Part shown: positions 33,413 to 43,245 of the stretch, piece by piece | Layout: each line of letters begins with the position of its first letter | Position numbering within the stretch: the first letter of the stretch is position 1 | Assembly (NCBI RefSeq): GCF_009831455.1 | Contig: NZ_WOWO01000002.1 | Location: 992,001-1,056,000 of the forward strand | Reading direction: 5' to 3' | Source of the DNA: Salinirussus salinus | GTDB taxonomy: Archaea > Halobacteriota > Halobacteria > Halobacteriales > Haloarculaceae | DNA length: 64,000 nucleotides | The notes under the pieces: model-generated | The model's input: the letters and a program-made list of their open reading frames with translations, nothing else | What the model was told of the DNA's origin: nothing | Database searches by the model: none | Program-made: the position numbers and the translations under genes

Positions 33413-33440
33413 CTAATTCCGTATTAGATACAAATTTTGT
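33413..33440. promoter_or_regulatory. Inverted repeats upstream of the Lrp gene (gap 33375-33724)
   Basis: CTAAT-TCCGT-ATTAG (33413-33427) and ACAAA-T-TTTGT (33430-33440) lie in the AT-rich part of the 350-base gap between the divergent Lrp and surface-protein genes. Lrp/AsnC regulators commonly bind such short dyads near their own promoters. The rest of the gap is GC-rich and shows no gene. Confidence 0.4.
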
Positions 33441-33724
33441 AGCTATTTGTGTTATTTCTGTGAAATTAGTAACTCCGTCGCTTGTCGGCTGCGGCGACGC
33501 AGAGAGCCTGCGGACCGACCGCCGTCGGTCCAGAAATATCAGCTTATCGACCGACGGAGCGGGGCCAGTGCCAGGAGGTAGCGGTGCCGTGCTCGCCCGT
33601 GGCCCCGGAGGAGGGCCGGAAGCCGTGCGACTAAGCTCACGTTAGTGAACGGTTGGGTTCCCCTTCGGAACTGAACTGTCGGCTCGCTTTATGCAGACTC
33701 CAGCCGAGCGGTTCTCTGCCGAAA

Positions 33725-35365
33725 ATGACACGACTCAAACTACTCGCGATCGCGCTTGTGCTCGTCGCGCTGGGCGGAGTCGCCACGCAGGCGACCGCCG
33801 TCCAGTCGCCGGCACTGGCACAGGCGGGCAATGGCGGAGGCATCGGCGGTGTCGGGAACCAGGGGGTGGCGGTCACCGGACTGACGGCTCCCGAGAGCGC
33901 CCCGCCGGGGGAGGAGGTAACGGTCACGGCGACGCTGAGCAACCCGACAGACGGGGTCCTGACCGAACGCGTCGAGTTCCGGTTCGGGGGTGACGTGGTC
34001 GACCGGAGTACGGTGACGCTTAACGCCGGCGAGACCACGACAGTGACCGGCTCGGTCAACACCACCGAGGTCGAACCCGGGGACTACGTCTACGCGGTCT
34101 TCACCGACAGCGGTGGAGCGGTCGGGCAGCTGACCGTCTCCGACTCGTTCACGCTCGACTCCCTCGAGGCACCCTCCACGGCGACTGTCGGTGACACCGT
34201 CACGGTGAACGCGACGGTCGCAAACCCCAACGAGTTCACCACGACCCAGGCGGTCGAGTTCCGGGTCGCAGGGATCCCCCTCGCCAGCCAGGACGTGACA
34301 CTCGAGGCGGACAGTTCGACGACGGTCTCCTTCGAGCTCTCGACTGAGGGGCTGGACCCCGGCGAGTACATCCACGGCGCGTTCACGCGCGACCGGGGAG
34401 CGTTCGCGACACTGACACTCGAGACCCTCGCGGAGACGACAGCCTCCGTCACCTTCGAGGACCAGACCTCGGACGGGACGACCGTCACCGTCGCTGAGGT
34501 GACGATTCCCGAGGACGGCTACGTGGCGATCCACGACTCCTCGCTGCTCGACGGCGAGGTCGTGGGCAGCGTCATCGGCGTCTCCGAGTACCGGGAGGCC
34601 GGTACCTACGAGGACCTCAACGTCACGCTGTTCGACGTGCCGGGTGCCGAGTTCAACGAGACCGAACTGACCGAGAACGACACTCTGATCGCCATGCCCC
34701 ACGAGGAGACGAATAACAACACCGTCTACGACTTCGTGGCGACCGACGGCATGGAGGACGGTCCCTTCGTCGCCGACGGCCAGCCGGTGACGGACTCGGC
34801 AGCCGTGACGGTCGCGCCGGGGCCGAACGTGACCGAGCCGAACGCGACCACCCAGGCCTCGGTCGTCTTCGAGAACCAGACCTCCGACGGCACGAGCGTC
34901 ACGGTCGCCAACGCGACCCTCCCTGATGACGGCTACGTGGCGATCCACGACTCCTCGCTGCTCGACGGCGAGGTCGTTGGCAGCGTCGTCGGTGTCTCCG
35001 AGTACCTGGGGAACGGTACCTACGAGAACCTCACGGTCACGCTGTTCGACGTGCCGGGTGCGACGTTCAACGAAACGGTGCTCACCGAGAACGACACCCT
35101 GATCGCCATGCCCCACGAGGAGACGAATAACAACACCGTCTACGACTTCGTCGCGACGGACGGCATGGAAGACGGACCGTTCCTGGTCGACGGGGAGCCC
35201 GTCGTCGACTCCGGGCTGGTGACCGTGGCGGCTATGACTCCGCCGGCCGACAACGGAACCGCAGGGAACGGCACGGCCGGTGACGGAACTGCGGGCAACG
35301 GCACGGCAGGAAACGGAACTGCGGGCAACGGAACAGCGGGGAACGGTACAGCCGGCAACGGGTGA
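33725..35365 (+). CDS. Secreted or surface repeat protein with DUF7282-like domains and sequon-rich tail
   Basis: A 546-residue exported protein. A Sec-type signal peptide (MTRLKLLAIALVLVALGGVA) is followed by two CARDB-like beta domains (about 50-240), then two nearly identical DUF7282-like domains (about 243-370 and 381-510), each with DGYVAIHDSSLLDGEVVGSV and DTLIAMPHEETNNNTVYDF. The last 38 residues are tandem GNGTA units with six NGT sequons, candidates for dense N-glycosylation. No PGF-CTERM or membrane helix follows, so the anchor is missing or the protein is released. Confidence 0.8.
   Translation: MTRLKLLAIALVLVALGGVATQATAVQSPALAQAGNGGGIGGVGNQGVAVTGLTAPESAPPGEEVTVTATLSNPTDGVLTERVEFRFGGDVVDRSTVTLNAGETTTVTGSVNTTEVEPGDYVYAVFTDSGGAVGQLTVSDSFTLDSLEAPSTATVGDTVTVNATVANPNEFTTTQAVEFRVAGIPLASQDVTLEADSSTTVSFELSTEGLDPGEYIHGAFTRDRGAFATLTLETLAETTASVTFEDQTSDGTTVTVAEVTIPEDGYVAIHDSSLLDGEVVGSVIGVSEYREAGTYEDLNVTLFDVPGAEFNETELTENDTLIAMPHEETNNNTVYDFVATDGMEDGPFVADGQPVTDSAAVTVAPGPNVTEPNATTQASVVFENQTSDGTSVTVANATLPDDGYVAIHDSSLLDGEVVGSVVGVSEYLGNGTYENLTVTLFDVPGATFNETVLTENDTLIAMPHEETNNNTVYDFVATDGMEDGPFLVDGEPVVDSGLVTVAAMTPPADNGTAGNGTAGDGTAGNGTAGNGTAGNGTAGNGTAGNG
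35251..35362 (+). repeat. 15-bp tandem repeats encoding GNGTA units
   Basis: About seven in-frame copies of a 15-base unit (GGCAACGGAACTGCG-like) end at the stop codon of the surface protein. Silent changes between units show that the peptide, not the DNA, has been conserved. Confidence 0.8.
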
Positions 35366-35713
35366 CCGGAGAGACGTTCCGGGCGCCACCCTTCCGGACA
35401 TCCCCATCCGAACTCTCGCGTCCCGTTTTTTGCGCTGCCCCGTTCGCCGAGTCACAACACCCGGGAAGGCTGAGACCACGCCCGCCGCGGGAGCGGAGTC
35501 GCCCTGGCCCTTGCACCAACTCTTCGACAGTGGCTCCGTGCCGGCGGACGACCTTCTCACGCGGACGACCTTCTCACGCACCATGCACGCCTTCGCGCGA
35601 TCCCGAAGCGAGAGGTATGAAGCGAGAGGTGTCCTCGGCACCGAACGAACTGAGAACGGGTCGTCTGTCAGGTTTGAGCCCTGCGGGTCGACAGAGAAAC
35701 CGAGAGGAATCGG
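35366..35713. repeat. Intergenic region with short tandem repeats
   Basis: The gap between the surface-protein gene and converging coxC has a T-run (35426-35431) that could terminate the former. It also has a perfect 17-base tandem duplication of GCGGACGACCTTCTCAC (35544-35577) and a 14-base-period pair of GAAGCGAGAGGT at about 35605-35630. No gene is supported here. Confidence 0.55.
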
Positions 35714-36562
35714 TCAGGACACGGAGGCGCCGACGTAGAGGACGACGACGAGGAACACCCAGACGACGTCGACGAAGTGCCAGTACATCGAGACGGTGGA
35801 GACGGAGGTGTGCTGGTCGGCGGAGTAGTGGCCCAGCCGTCCCCGGAAGTAGACGATTGCGAGCAACACGCCGCCCAGCGAGACGTGCAGGCCGTGGAGG
35901 CCGGTCAGGCCGTAGAAGGCCGAGCCGAAGGCACCGGTGAAGAGGTCGAAGCCCTCGTGGACGATGAACTCGTAGTACTCGAGCACCTGGCCGCCGATGA
36001 AGACCACCCCAAGCAGCAGGGTCACGCCGGTGAGCCGGACGAACCGTTGCTGGTTGCCCTTCCGGAGCGCGACGTGGGCGAAGTGCAGCGTGAAGCTGCT
36101 GGCGATCAGGATGGCGGTGTTGACCAGGACGAGACTCGAGAGGAGGTTCGGGAGTTCGGGCGACCAGGGGCCCGACCGGATGAAGAAGTAGTAGACGAAG
36201 CCGGCGCCGAAGGTGGCGACCTCCGACCCCAGAAACAGGAGCATCGCGAACTTGAGGCTGCTCCCGCTGTGGCCCTCGGTACCGTGTTTCAGGAAGCCGG
36301 CGATGAAGCCGTGGTAGAGCCAGCCGTACAGCCCGACCAGGAACAGCCCGGTCGAGCCGACGAGCACGCCCGGCCCGACCAGCGGGCCGATGACGTCGTA
36401 GCTGTGTCCCATGACGAACAGTGCGGCCCCGACGTAGATCCCGCCGACCCCGAGCGCGGCGATGAAGGGCCACCAGGAGGCCTCGCCGAAGCCGCGCGGC
36501 CAGTCCTCGACAGCCGGCAGGTGGTGGCCGCCGTGATCCTCTGAGTCGTCTGCGACGGTCAT
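35714..36562 (-). CDS. coxC: Cytochrome c oxidase subunit III
   Basis: A 282-residue heme-copper oxidase subunit III with seven hydrophobic helices. Family segments are KFAMLLFLGSEVATFGAGFV, SSFTLHFAHVALRKGN, LTGLHGLHVSLGGVLLAIVY and the terminal STVSMYWHFVDVVWVFLVVV. The N-terminus is His-rich (DDSEDHGGHHLPAVED). Subunits I and II are not in the window. The divergent membrane genes at 36684 may belong to the same respiratory cluster. Confidence 0.93.
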   Translation of the reverse strand: MTVADDSEDHGGHHLPAVEDWPRGFGEASWWPFIAALGVGGIYVGAALFVMGHSYDVIGPLVGPGVLVGSTGLFLVGLYGWLYHGFIAGFLKHGTEGHSGSSLKFAMLLFLGSEVATFGAGFVYYFFIRSGPWSPELPNLLSSLVLVNTAILIASSFTLHFAHVALRKGNQQRFVRLTGVTLLLGVVFIGGQVLEYYEFIVHEGFDLFTGAFGSAFYGLTGLHGLHVSLGGVLLAIVYFRGRLGHYSADQHTSVSTVSMYWHFVDVVWVFLVVVLYVGASVS

Positions 36563-36683
36563 GCTCCGACGTTGCGAGTCGACTACCAAAAACCCTCCCA
36601 ATGTGACCGCGGCGGAGTCCGCCGCCGCTCTCCCGCTCCGCCCGTCCCGACAGGTACTCGTCCCCGCCGACCCAAGCGCGTAC

Positions 36684-38042
36684 ATGTCCCGGCTCCGGGT
36701 CCGGCTGGCCGGCGCCGCCGCCGGCCTGCTCGCGCTCCTCGCCGTGGCCGACCCCGCCCTCGCCCACGGGGGTGCCATCGCCGCCAACCGCCAACCGGTG
36801 ACCGTCCCCACCTGGCTCGTGTTGCTGACCGGGGGTGCGGCCGTCGGCGCCTCGTTCCTGCTCGCGACGTTCGTCACCGACCGGGCGATGGTCCGGGCGG
36901 TCGACGGCTGGCGCCGGCTGGTGCCCGCGCCCGGCCGGCTCGCCCGCGGGGTCGCGAAGGCCGTCGGCGTCCTCGGGCTGGTCGCCGTCCTGGCGGTCGC
37001 GGCTGTCGGCCCGACCGGGAACAACGCCGCCGTCCTCTTCGTCTGGGTTGGCTGGTGGGCCGGCTACACGATGACGACCTACCTGGTGGGCGACTCCTGG
37101 CCGGCGGTGAACCCCTGGCGAACCCTCGCCGGCCTGCTCCCCTCTATGGACGAGTCCTACCCCGACCGCCTCGGGTCGTGGCCGGCCACCCTGGCGCTGC
37201 TGGCGCTCATCTGGGTCGAGACCGTCAGCCCGATAACCGACGACCCGCGCCCGATGGCGGCCGTCGTCCTCGCGTACACGCTCGTGACGCTGACCGGTGC
37301 GGCCGTCTACGGGGCCGACCAGTGGTTCCGCCGCGCGGACCCGATGGCCCGGGTCTTCCGCTACTACGGGGCCGTTGCGCCCGTCCAGCGGACCGGCGAC
37401 GGGCTCTCCGTCCGGCTCCCCGGCGGCGCCCTCTCCGAGCTGGAGGTCGAGGACGGCAGCGAGGTGGCCTTCGTGGTCGCGTTGCTATGGGCGACGACCT
37501 TCGACGGCTTCGTCTCGACTGCGGCGTGGGCCGGTGTTGCGGAAGGGGTCCGCGCCGCCGGGGTCCCGCTCGCGCTCGCGTACCTGGCTGTGCTCGCGGG
37601 CGGGTTCGGGCTCTTCCTCGGCGGCTACCGGCTGTCCTCGCGGCTCGCGCGCCGGACCGGCGACACCTACCTCTCGGCGGGCGTCGTCGCCCGCCGCTTT
37701 GCCCCCTCGCTTCTGGCCATTGCGGCCGGCTACCACCTCGCCCACTACCTGGGCTTTCTGCTCTCGCTGGCCCCGGCCATCGTGGTGCTGGCGGCGACGC
37801 CGCTGTCGGTGCCGGCCCAGGTCCCCGTCCTCCCGCTCCCGGGCTGGTTCGACCTGGTCGGGATGGCTGCCATCCTCCTCGGCCACGTGCTGGCAGTCTG
37901 GGTGGCCCACGCAACCGCCTACGACCTCTTCCCCGGCCGCCTGCAGGCGGTCCGGAGCCAGTACCCATTCATCGCGGTGATGGTCTTCTACACGATGACG
38001 AGCCTGTGGCTGCTCGCCCAGCCGGAGGTGCCGACGCCGTGA
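36684..38042 (+). CDS. Polytopic membrane protein near coxC
   Basis: A 452-residue protein with a signal-like first helix ([20 protein letters not shown] followed by HGGAIAANR) and about ten to twelve further hydrophobic helices. Notable loops are [20 protein letters not shown] and [20 protein letters not shown]. It is found divergent from oxidase subunit III and overlaps the next small gene as GTGA. A role in oxidase assembly or copper handling is conceivable from position only. Confidence 0.75.
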   Translation: MSRLRVRLAGAAAGLLALLAVADPALAHGGAIAANRQPVTVPTWLVLLTGGAAVGASFLLATFVTDRAMVRAVDGWRRLVPAPGRLARGVAKAVGVLGLVAVLAVAAVGPTGNNAAVLFVWVGWWAGYTMTTYLVGDSWPAVNPWRTLAGLLPSMDESYPDRLGSWPATLALLALIWVETVSPITDDPRPMAAVVLAYTLVTLTGAAVYGADQWFRRADPMARVFRYYGAVAPVQRTGDGLSVRLPGGALSELEVEDGSEVAFVVALLWATTFDGFVSTAAWAGVAEGVRAAGVPLALAYLAVLAGGFGLFLGGYRLSSRLARRTGDTYLSAGVVARRFAPSLLAIAAGYHLAHYLGFLLSLAPAIVVLAATPLSVPAQVPVLPLPGWFDLVGMAAILLGHVLAVWVAHATAYDLFPGRLQAVRSQYPFIAVMVFYTMTSLWLLAQPEVPTP

Positions 38043-38401
38043 GCGAACGCGACGCGGCCGCCGAAGAGGCCCCCGGCCGGAACGGGCAGGAGGCGGCGGC
38101 GAGCCCGGCGGCACCCACCCACGTCGGGACGGGTCCCGGAACCCTCGACGGGGAGTTCGACCTCCCGGCCGACGCCCGCGCGGTCGAGTGTGGCTACTGC
38201 GGTCGGCCCTTCGCCGACGAGGAGTTGCTCGCGCTCCACCGGGGCCACGCCCACCACGACCGGCTCACCGCGGAGGAGCAGGCAGCCTTCGAGGCGGCCT
38301 ACGAGGCCGAGACGACCGAGATGCGGCGCTTCCAGCTCAAGGCCGCCGGGGCGGTCATCCTCCTCTATTTCCTGCTTCTGATGGTCTACGCCCTCGTCTG
38401 A
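38039..38401 (+). CDS. C2H2-type zinc-finger protein with C-terminal membrane helix
   Basis: A 120-residue protein with a disordered N-terminus and a [23 protein letters not shown] zinc-finger-like segment (CxxC then HxxxHxH). One C-terminal membrane helix, [16 protein letters not shown], ends the chain. GTG start at 38039 overlaps the upstream stop. Tail-anchored zinc proteins like this are recurrent in haloarchaeal respiratory clusters; function unknown. Confidence 0.75.
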   Translation: MSERDAAAEEAPGRNGQEAAASPAAPTHVGTGPGTLDGEFDLPADARAVECGYCGRPFADEELLALHRGHAHHDRLTAEEQAAFEAAYEAETTEMRRFQLKAAGAVILLYFLLLMVYALV

Positions 38402-38442
38402 GAGTCGAAAGGTTGAGGTGTCCAACTGGCGGTATGAGAGGT

Positions 38443-38727
38443 ATGGAACTTCGGGTCATCGAGAACGAGGCGACGGAACTCTCCATCGAGATCGCCGGCG
38501 AGGACCACACCTTTCTGAACGTCCTCAAGGGCGCGCTGCTCGAGACGGAGGGCGTGGCCGCCGCGACCTACGACATGAACCCCGAGCAGTCCGGCGGCCA
38601 GACCGACCCGATCCTCACGGTCAAGACCGACGAGGAGACCGACGCGCTGGACGCGCTCGAGGCGGGCGCCCAGCGGGTCATCGACAAGTCCGCCGACTTC
38701 CGGGACGCCTACGAGGCGGCGGTCTGA
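38443..38727 (+). CDS. rpoL: DNA-directed RNA polymerase subunit L
   Basis: A 94-residue subunit homologous to eukaryotic Rpb11, which pairs with subunit D in polymerase assembly. Conserved segments are [20 protein letters not shown] and [20 protein letters not shown]. An ATG at 38434 would add three residues. Its stop directly abuts the stop codon of the converging zinc-ribbon membrane gene. Confidence 0.95.
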   Translation: MELRVIENEATELSIEIAGEDHTFLNVLKGALLETEGVAAATYDMNPEQSGGQTDPILTVKTDEETDALDALEAGAQRVIDKSADFRDAYEAAV

Positions 38728-39543
38728 TCAGCAGACGACCTGGAGCAGGTAGACCCGTCCGTCGGGGGTAGCGTGGAGGTCGAGACCGGTCCGCGCGCCC
38801 TCCATCGTGTCGGTCCCACGGTTCTGTACTGTGGCGGTGACCAGCGCGTCACCGAGCGACGCCGCCGAGGTAACCGAGCCCGTGCCGACGTTCGCGATGG
38901 CGACCTCCGGTGACCGCTCGCAGGCACCCTCCAGAACGCCCCGGATCTGGTCGTTTTCCTCGCGCGAGACTCCCTCCTCTTTCACGCGTTTCTGGTTGAG
39001 AAACGCTGCGACCGCGTCCAGGTCGCCGTCCCGGGAAAGCGGCGATACACTCGCCGACTCGCGTGCGTCGTTCAGGCGGGTCAGGTACGCCCGTTCGGCG
39101 TCGTCGAAGGAGACGTTGCCGGCGGCCGCGGCGTCGCCCGGCACGTCAGAAACTTCGGGAACGCCGCCGCCAAAGCCGGGGATGTCGACGATACCGGTGA
39201 CGCCGAGGGCGAAGATGCCCGCGACCGCGAGCACCACCACGAGCCCGAGGATGTACCTGGGAGTGAGGAGGTCGAAATACCCCGGCACCTCGAGTTCGTC
39301 GTCGCTGACCTCCTGGCGCTGCAGTTCGAGGTCGGCGTTGCCACACCGGCTGCAGGGCGGGTTGTGCTTGGTGTGCTCGCGGCCACACGCCGTGCAGACC
39401 CAGACCGTCGCCTCCGAGCCCAGCGTCTCCTCGGAGTTCGCGACCGGAACGACCGCCCGCTCGAAACTCCCGTGACCGCAGTTGTCACACGGCGGGTCGT
39501 CTTCCTCGTGAGGTTTGCCACACCACTCACACCGCCACTCCAT
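38728..39543 (-). CDS. Double zinc-ribbon membrane protein
   Basis: A 271-residue protein with two N-terminal zinc ribbons (WRCEWCGKPHEEDDPPCDNC and WVCTACGREHTKHNPPCSRC), one membrane helix (YILGLVVVLAVAGIFALGVT) and a C-terminal extracytoplasmic domain with conserved ERAYLTRLNDARESA and LDLHATPDGRVYLLQVVC. The external domain looks like a CAP/SCP-type or unknown fold. A GTG at 39552 is an alternative start. Family not recognised. Confidence 0.75.
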   Translation of the reverse strand: MEWRCEWCGKPHEEDDPPCDNCGHGSFERAVVPVANSEETLGSEATVWVCTACGREHTKHNPPCSRCGNADLELQRQEVSDDELEVPGYFDLLTPRYILGLVVVLAVAGIFALGVTGIVDIPGFGGGVPEVSDVPGDAAAAGNVSFDDAERAYLTRLNDARESASVSPLSRDGDLDAVAAFLNQKRVKEEGVSREENDQIRGVLEGACERSPEVAIANVGTGSVTSAASLGDALVTATVQNRGTDTMEGARTGLDLHATPDGRVYLLQVVC

Positions 39544-39722
39544 CGCTTCCACGTAGTGGATTCCGGGCGAAAAGGCTGCCGTTTGGCGGCCACGCTCCCG
39601 GCCGTCCGTGCCACGGGCGCCGCCCCGTCTCCGTGCCGCCGGACTCGAGCTTCGCTCCTGCCCCGACGTGTCTACGGGTTTTCCGCCGGGACCGCTATGT
39701 ACGTCCAGTACGTAGGCGGGCT

Positions 39723-39962
39723 ATGAGCGACAACACGCAGGAGCGAGACCGGGTCGCGGAACTGGAGGCGGAGGTCGACCGGCTGCGCGAGCAGGTCGAG
39801 GAACAGCGGGAGGTGCTCAGTATCCTCGCGGCCGGCCAGCAGTCCGAGACCCTCCCCGACCTGGGCTGTCCGTACTGCGGCGAGGGAACGCTCGTCGGGA
39901 GCAGCGGCATCTCCTGGACGCAGGTCGAGTGCACCGCCTGTGATTTTAAAGAATACCTCTGA
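39723..39962 (+). CDS. Small coiled-coil zinc-ribbon protein
   Basis: A 79-residue protein with an N-terminal coiled coil (VAELEAEVDRLREQVEEQRE) and a C-terminal zinc ribbon with GCPYCGEGTLV and VECTACDFKEYL. Such proteins are widespread in haloarchaea and may bind nucleic acid or a partner. It ends directly before a duplicated 3' fragment of hisF lying on the other strand. Confidence 0.8.
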   Translation: MSDNTQERDRVAELEAEVDRLREQVEEQREVLSILAAGQQSETLPDLGCPYCGEGTLVGSSGISWTQVECTACDFKEYL

Positions 39963-39963
39963 C

Positions 39964-40134
39964 CTACAGCCGCACAGGGATCCCGCGCTCGTCGAGGTAC
40001 TACGACCACTTTTTACTGCGTCGGGTCGCGGCCTCGCCGCGACCTCTCCTTGCAAAAACGTGGGGAAAAACGTTTCCGCGCGAGGCCGGCGGCCTCGCGC
40101 GGAATGAACCGCCTCACTCCGTTCGGCGGACGAA
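39964..40134 (-). repeat. Duplicated hisF tail plus hairpin-rich spacer
   Basis: On the minus strand, 39964-40001 encodes [11 protein letters not shown] and stop, the exact C-terminus of the hisF that ends at 40135, with several silent differences. The intervening 133 bases contain two perfect hairpins: 8-bp arms GGTCGCGG/CCGCGACC at 40024-40044 and 12-bp arms CCGCGCGAGGCC/GGCCTCGCGCGG at 40076-40102. They also contain TGCAAAAACGTGGGGAAAAA. The layout suggests insertion of a small palindromic element, or replacement of hisF by an incoming allele that left the old tail behind. Confidence 0.7.
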
Positions 40135-40950
40135 TTACAGCCGCACCGGAATCCCGCGCTCGTCGAGATACTCCTTGACCTCGCGGATCGAGTACTCCCC
40201 GAAGTGGAAGATCGAGGCCGCGAGCGCCGCGTCGGCGTCGGCCTCGGTGAACACCTCGTAGGCGTCCTCCGGCCCGCCACACCCCGACGAGGCGATGACG
40301 GGCGTCGAGACGGCGTCACAGACCGCCCTCATCAGCGGGATGTCGTAGCCGTCCTTGGTGCCGTCGGCGTCGATGGAGTTGATGAAGAGTTCCCCCGCCC
40401 CGCGCTGCTCGGCCTCCCGTGCCCACGCGACGGCGTCGATACCGGTCCCCTCGCGGCCGCCCTTGACGGTGCACTCGAACCAGCAGGACTCCCCGTCGAC
40501 CTGCGCGTAGTGTTCGCCCTCCTCGTCGAAGCGACGGCGGGCGTCGACGGAGATGACGATACACTGGCTGCCGAAGGCCGCGGCGCCCTCCCCGACCAGT
40601 TCGGGGCGCTCCAGCGCGCCGGTGTTGATCGAGACCTTGTCGGCGCCCGCACGGAGCGTCTCCTTGACGTCATCGCGGGTGCGGATGCCGCCGCCGACGG
40701 TCAGGGGAATGAAGACCTCGTCGGCGACGCCCTCGACGACGTCGAGCATCGTCTCCCGGCCCTCCGCGGAGGCAGTGATGTCGAGGAAGACGAACTCGTC
40801 GGCGCCGGCTTCGTTGTAGCGTTTGGCCATCTCGACGGGGTCACCGGTGTACTTCAGCTCCTCGAAGTTCACCCCCGTGTAGACCGCGGCCTCGCCGTTC
40901 TCGTCGATGTCCACGTCGATACACGGGATGATGCGTTTTGTCAGCGTCAT
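40135..40950 (-). CDS. hisF: Imidazole glycerol phosphate synthase cyclase subunit
   Basis: A 271-residue TIM barrel that, with HisH, closes the imidazole ring and releases AICAR in histidine synthesis. The catalytic Asp residues are in [13 protein letters not shown] and [10 protein letters not shown]. Other family blocks are [20 protein letters not shown] and [18 protein letters not shown]. It is isolated from other his genes, as is common in haloarchaea. A second copy of its last 11 codons lies at 39964-40001. Confidence 0.96.
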   Translation of the reverse strand: MTLTKRIIPCIDVDIDENGEAAVYTGVNFEELKYTGDPVEMAKRYNEAGADEFVFLDITASAEGRETMLDVVEGVADEVFIPLTVGGGIRTRDDVKETLRAGADKVSINTGALERPELVGEGAAAFGSQCIVISVDARRRFDEEGEHYAQVDGESCWFECTVKGGREGTGIDAVAWAREAEQRGAGELFINSIDADGTKDGYDIPLMRAVCDAVSTPVIASSGCGGPEDAYEVFTEADADAALAASIFHFGEYSIREVKEYLDERGIPVRL

Positions 40951-41105
40951 AGGTCTGGGGTCGCGGCCCCGGCGAGCGGTCGGGGCCAGCGGCGGGTCAC
41001 ACCTCCACGGATGCCCCGCCGCCTCATAAATGAGTCGCGTCGGCCGTGCGGGGCGGAGAGCCGGTCGGGCGGTGGGGCTCGTACGGTCACTCCGGTCTGT
41101 GCCGG

Positions 41106-41231
41106 TCAGTCGGCGCTCTGCTTCGGGACGTACCGGCAGTCCGTACAGGCCCACTCGCGGTCGAAGACGACTGCGCCGTCACACTCGGGACACCGGTACG
41201 TTCCAGCGGGAGTCTCCTGGGTCGTTGCCAT
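41106..41231 (-). CDS. 41-residue zinc-finger micro-protein
   Basis: A short open frame starting MATTQETPAGTYRCPECDGA and continuing to CTDCRYVPKQSAD. Two CxxC pairs 15 residues apart, and a body made of little else, mark it as one of the one-domain zinc-finger micro-proteins described from haloarchaea. It is in its own transcription unit between hisF and the glp operon. Function unknown. Confidence 0.7.
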   Translation of the reverse strand: MATTQETPAGTYRCPECDGAVVFDREWACTDCRYVPKQSAD

Positions 41232-41273
41232 CACTTCACCCTGAGACACCGAGGAATATGAGTGTTGTTATGA

Positions 41274-41284
41274 TATTGACAATA
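41274..41284. promoter_or_regulatory. Small dyad in the AT-rich region before glpA
   Basis: TATTG-A-CAATA lies in the only AT-rich part of the 286-base gap upstream of glpA (41232-41517). It may be a regulator site for the glp operon or for the divergent zinc-finger gene. Confidence 0.3.
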
Positions 41285-41517
41285 CAATATTAGGTCGTCT
41301 AGATCGCCATCAGAGCGGATTTGGGCGGTGATCGGCCGTTCCGCCGGCTCACAGACGTCGCTTCCTGCGCTCTGTTCCGGGATCGCGGTTTTCGTATGAG
41401 GGGCATAAAGGATCACACCTGACCGGCGCCGGGGGGGCAGTGCCGGCTCGTCGGTCCGGGGCGGCCGCGGCTGTCGCCCGTCGACAGGAATAAACCGGTC
41501 GCTCCGAACGTAGGCGT

Positions 41518-43245
41518 GTGTCATCGACGCCGTCGGTGCTGGTGGTCGGCGGCGGGTCGACGGGCGCCGGCGTCGCCCGGGACCTCGCCATGCGGGGGCT
41601 GGAGGTCACCCTCGTCGAGCAGGGCAACCTCACCCACGGCACCACCGGCCGGATGCACGGCCTGCTGCACAGCGGCGGCCGCTACGCCGTCGCCGACCCC
41701 GACAGCGCCGCCGAATGCATCGCCGAGAACCGGGTCCTCCGGGATATCGCCGCCCACTGCGTGGAGATGACCGGCGGCCTGTTCGTCAAGCGCCCCGAGG
41801 ACAGCGAGGACTACTTCGAGCGCAAGCTCCGGGGGTGTGAGGACTGCGGGATCCCCGCCGAAGTGCTCTCGGGGGCAGACGCCCGGCGGATGGAACCCCG
41901 TCTCGCCCCCGACATCGACCGCGCCATCTCGGTGCCCGACGCCGCGATCGACCCCTTCCGGCTAGTCGTCGCGAACGCCGCCGACGCCGAGGCCAACGGC
42001 GCGCGGGTCGAGACCCACACCACAGTCACGGACCTGCTCGTCGAGGGCGGCGAGGTGGTCGGCGCCGAACTCGAACACGGCTCCGGCCCGGACAAGCGGG
42101 TCCGGGGCCGGGAGGGCGAACGCGAGACCCTGCGGGTCGACCACGTCGTCAACGCGACCGGGGCGTGGGCCGGACAGGTCGGAAAGATGGCCGGCGTCGA
42201 CGTCGACGTCCGGCCCTCGAAGGGGGTGATGACGGTGATGAACGTCCGCCAGGTCGACACCGTGGTCAACCGCTGCCGTCCGAAGGGTGACGCCGACATT
42301 ATCGTCCCCCACGAGACCGCTGCCATCCTCGGAACGACCGACGAGGAGGTCGAGAAGCCCGCCGAATTCCCGGAGGAGCAGTGGGAGGTCGACCTCATGA
42401 TAGAGGAGCTCTCGAAGCTCGTGCCCGCGCTGCGGGAGGCCCGCACCCTCCGGTCGTTCTGGGGGGTCCGCCCGCTGTACGAGCCCCCGGAGGTCGGCAG
42501 CGAGGACCCCACCGACATCACGCGCGATTTCTTCCTGCTGGACCACGCCGACCGCGACGGGCTGGGCGGCCTGACAAGCATCGTCGGCGGGAAGCTCACC
42601 ACCTACCGGATGATGGCCGAGGCCGTCGCGGACCACGTCTGTGCCCGCTTCGGGGTGCGCGCGGACTGCCGGACCGCCGACGAGCCGCTGCCGGGCAGTG
42701 AGGACTTCTCGGTGCTCCGGGAGCACATGGACGAGTTCGGCCTCCGCTCGCCCGTGGGCCGCCGGAGCGTCGAGCGCTTGGGCTCGCGGGCCGACGAGGT
42801 GCTCGACACGGAGGGCCCGAACCCGACGGTCTGCGAGTGCGAGGCGGTCACCCGCGCCGAGGTGCAGGACGCCATCGCCGGGGCCGGCCCGGACCTCAAC
42901 GCGGTCAGGCTTCGGACCCGCGCCTCGATGGGCAACTGCCAGGGCGGGTTCTGTGTCCACCGCATGGCTGGCGAGCTCCACGGGTACGGCGACTACGACG
43001 AGGCGGTCGTCCGCGAGGCCTGGGACGCGCTCATCGAGGAGCGCTGGAGGGGCCAACGACACGCCCTCTGGGGCGAACAGCTCTCCCAGGCCGCGCTGAA
43101 CTACGCGCTCCAGGCCGCGACCGGCAACCGCGACCGCGACCCCGCCGACGAAGGCGAGGTCGACTTCGCGGCCTTCGATGGCGGCCCGGACGGGACGGAG
43201 CGCCCGGACGCCGCCGCGGACGGGGGTGACCGGGATGGCGATTGA
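41518..43245 (+). CDS. glpA: Anaerobic glycerol-3-phosphate dehydrogenase subunit A
   Basis: A 575-residue FAD enzyme that oxidises glycerol 3-phosphate to dihydroxyacetone phosphate. The FAD-binding loop is [34 protein letters not shown] and [16 protein letters not shown] are family motifs. The C-terminal BFD-like [2Fe-2S] domain has CECEAVTR and NCQGGFC. A GTG start at 41518 follows an AT-poor leader. It overlaps glpB by 11 bases. Haloarchaea use this complex to grow on glycerol. Confidence 0.95.
   Translation: MSSTPSVLVVGGGSTGAGVARDLAMRGLEVTLVEQGNLTHGTTGRMHGLLHSGGRYAVADPDSAAECIAENRVLRDIAAHCVEMTGGLFVKRPEDSEDYFERKLRGCEDCGIPAEVLSGADARRMEPRLAPDIDRAISVPDAAIDPFRLVVANAADAEANGARVETHTTVTDLLVEGGEVVGAELEHGSGPDKRVRGREGERETLRVDHVVNATGAWAGQVGKMAGVDVDVRPSKGVMTVMNVRQVDTVVNRCRPKGDADIIVPHETAAILGTTDEEVEKPAEFPEEQWEVDLMIEELSKLVPALREARTLRSFWGVRPLYEPPEVGSEDPTDITRDFFLLDHADRDGLGGLTSIVGGKLTTYRMMAEAVADHVCARFGVRADCRTADEPLPGSEDFSVLREHMDEFGLRSPVGRRSVERLGSRADEVLDTEGPNPTVCECEAVTRAEVQDAIAGAGPDLNAVRLRTRASMGNCQGGFCVHRMAGELHGYGDYDEAVVREAWDALIEERWRGQRHALWGEQLSQAALNYALQAATGNRDRDPADEGEVDFAAFDGGPDGTERPDAAADGGDRDGD

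Noticed and set aside
35544-35630. Small tandem repeats as a mobile element end
   Set aside because: Only two copies each of short units, no inverted termini and no transposase; more likely replication slippage.
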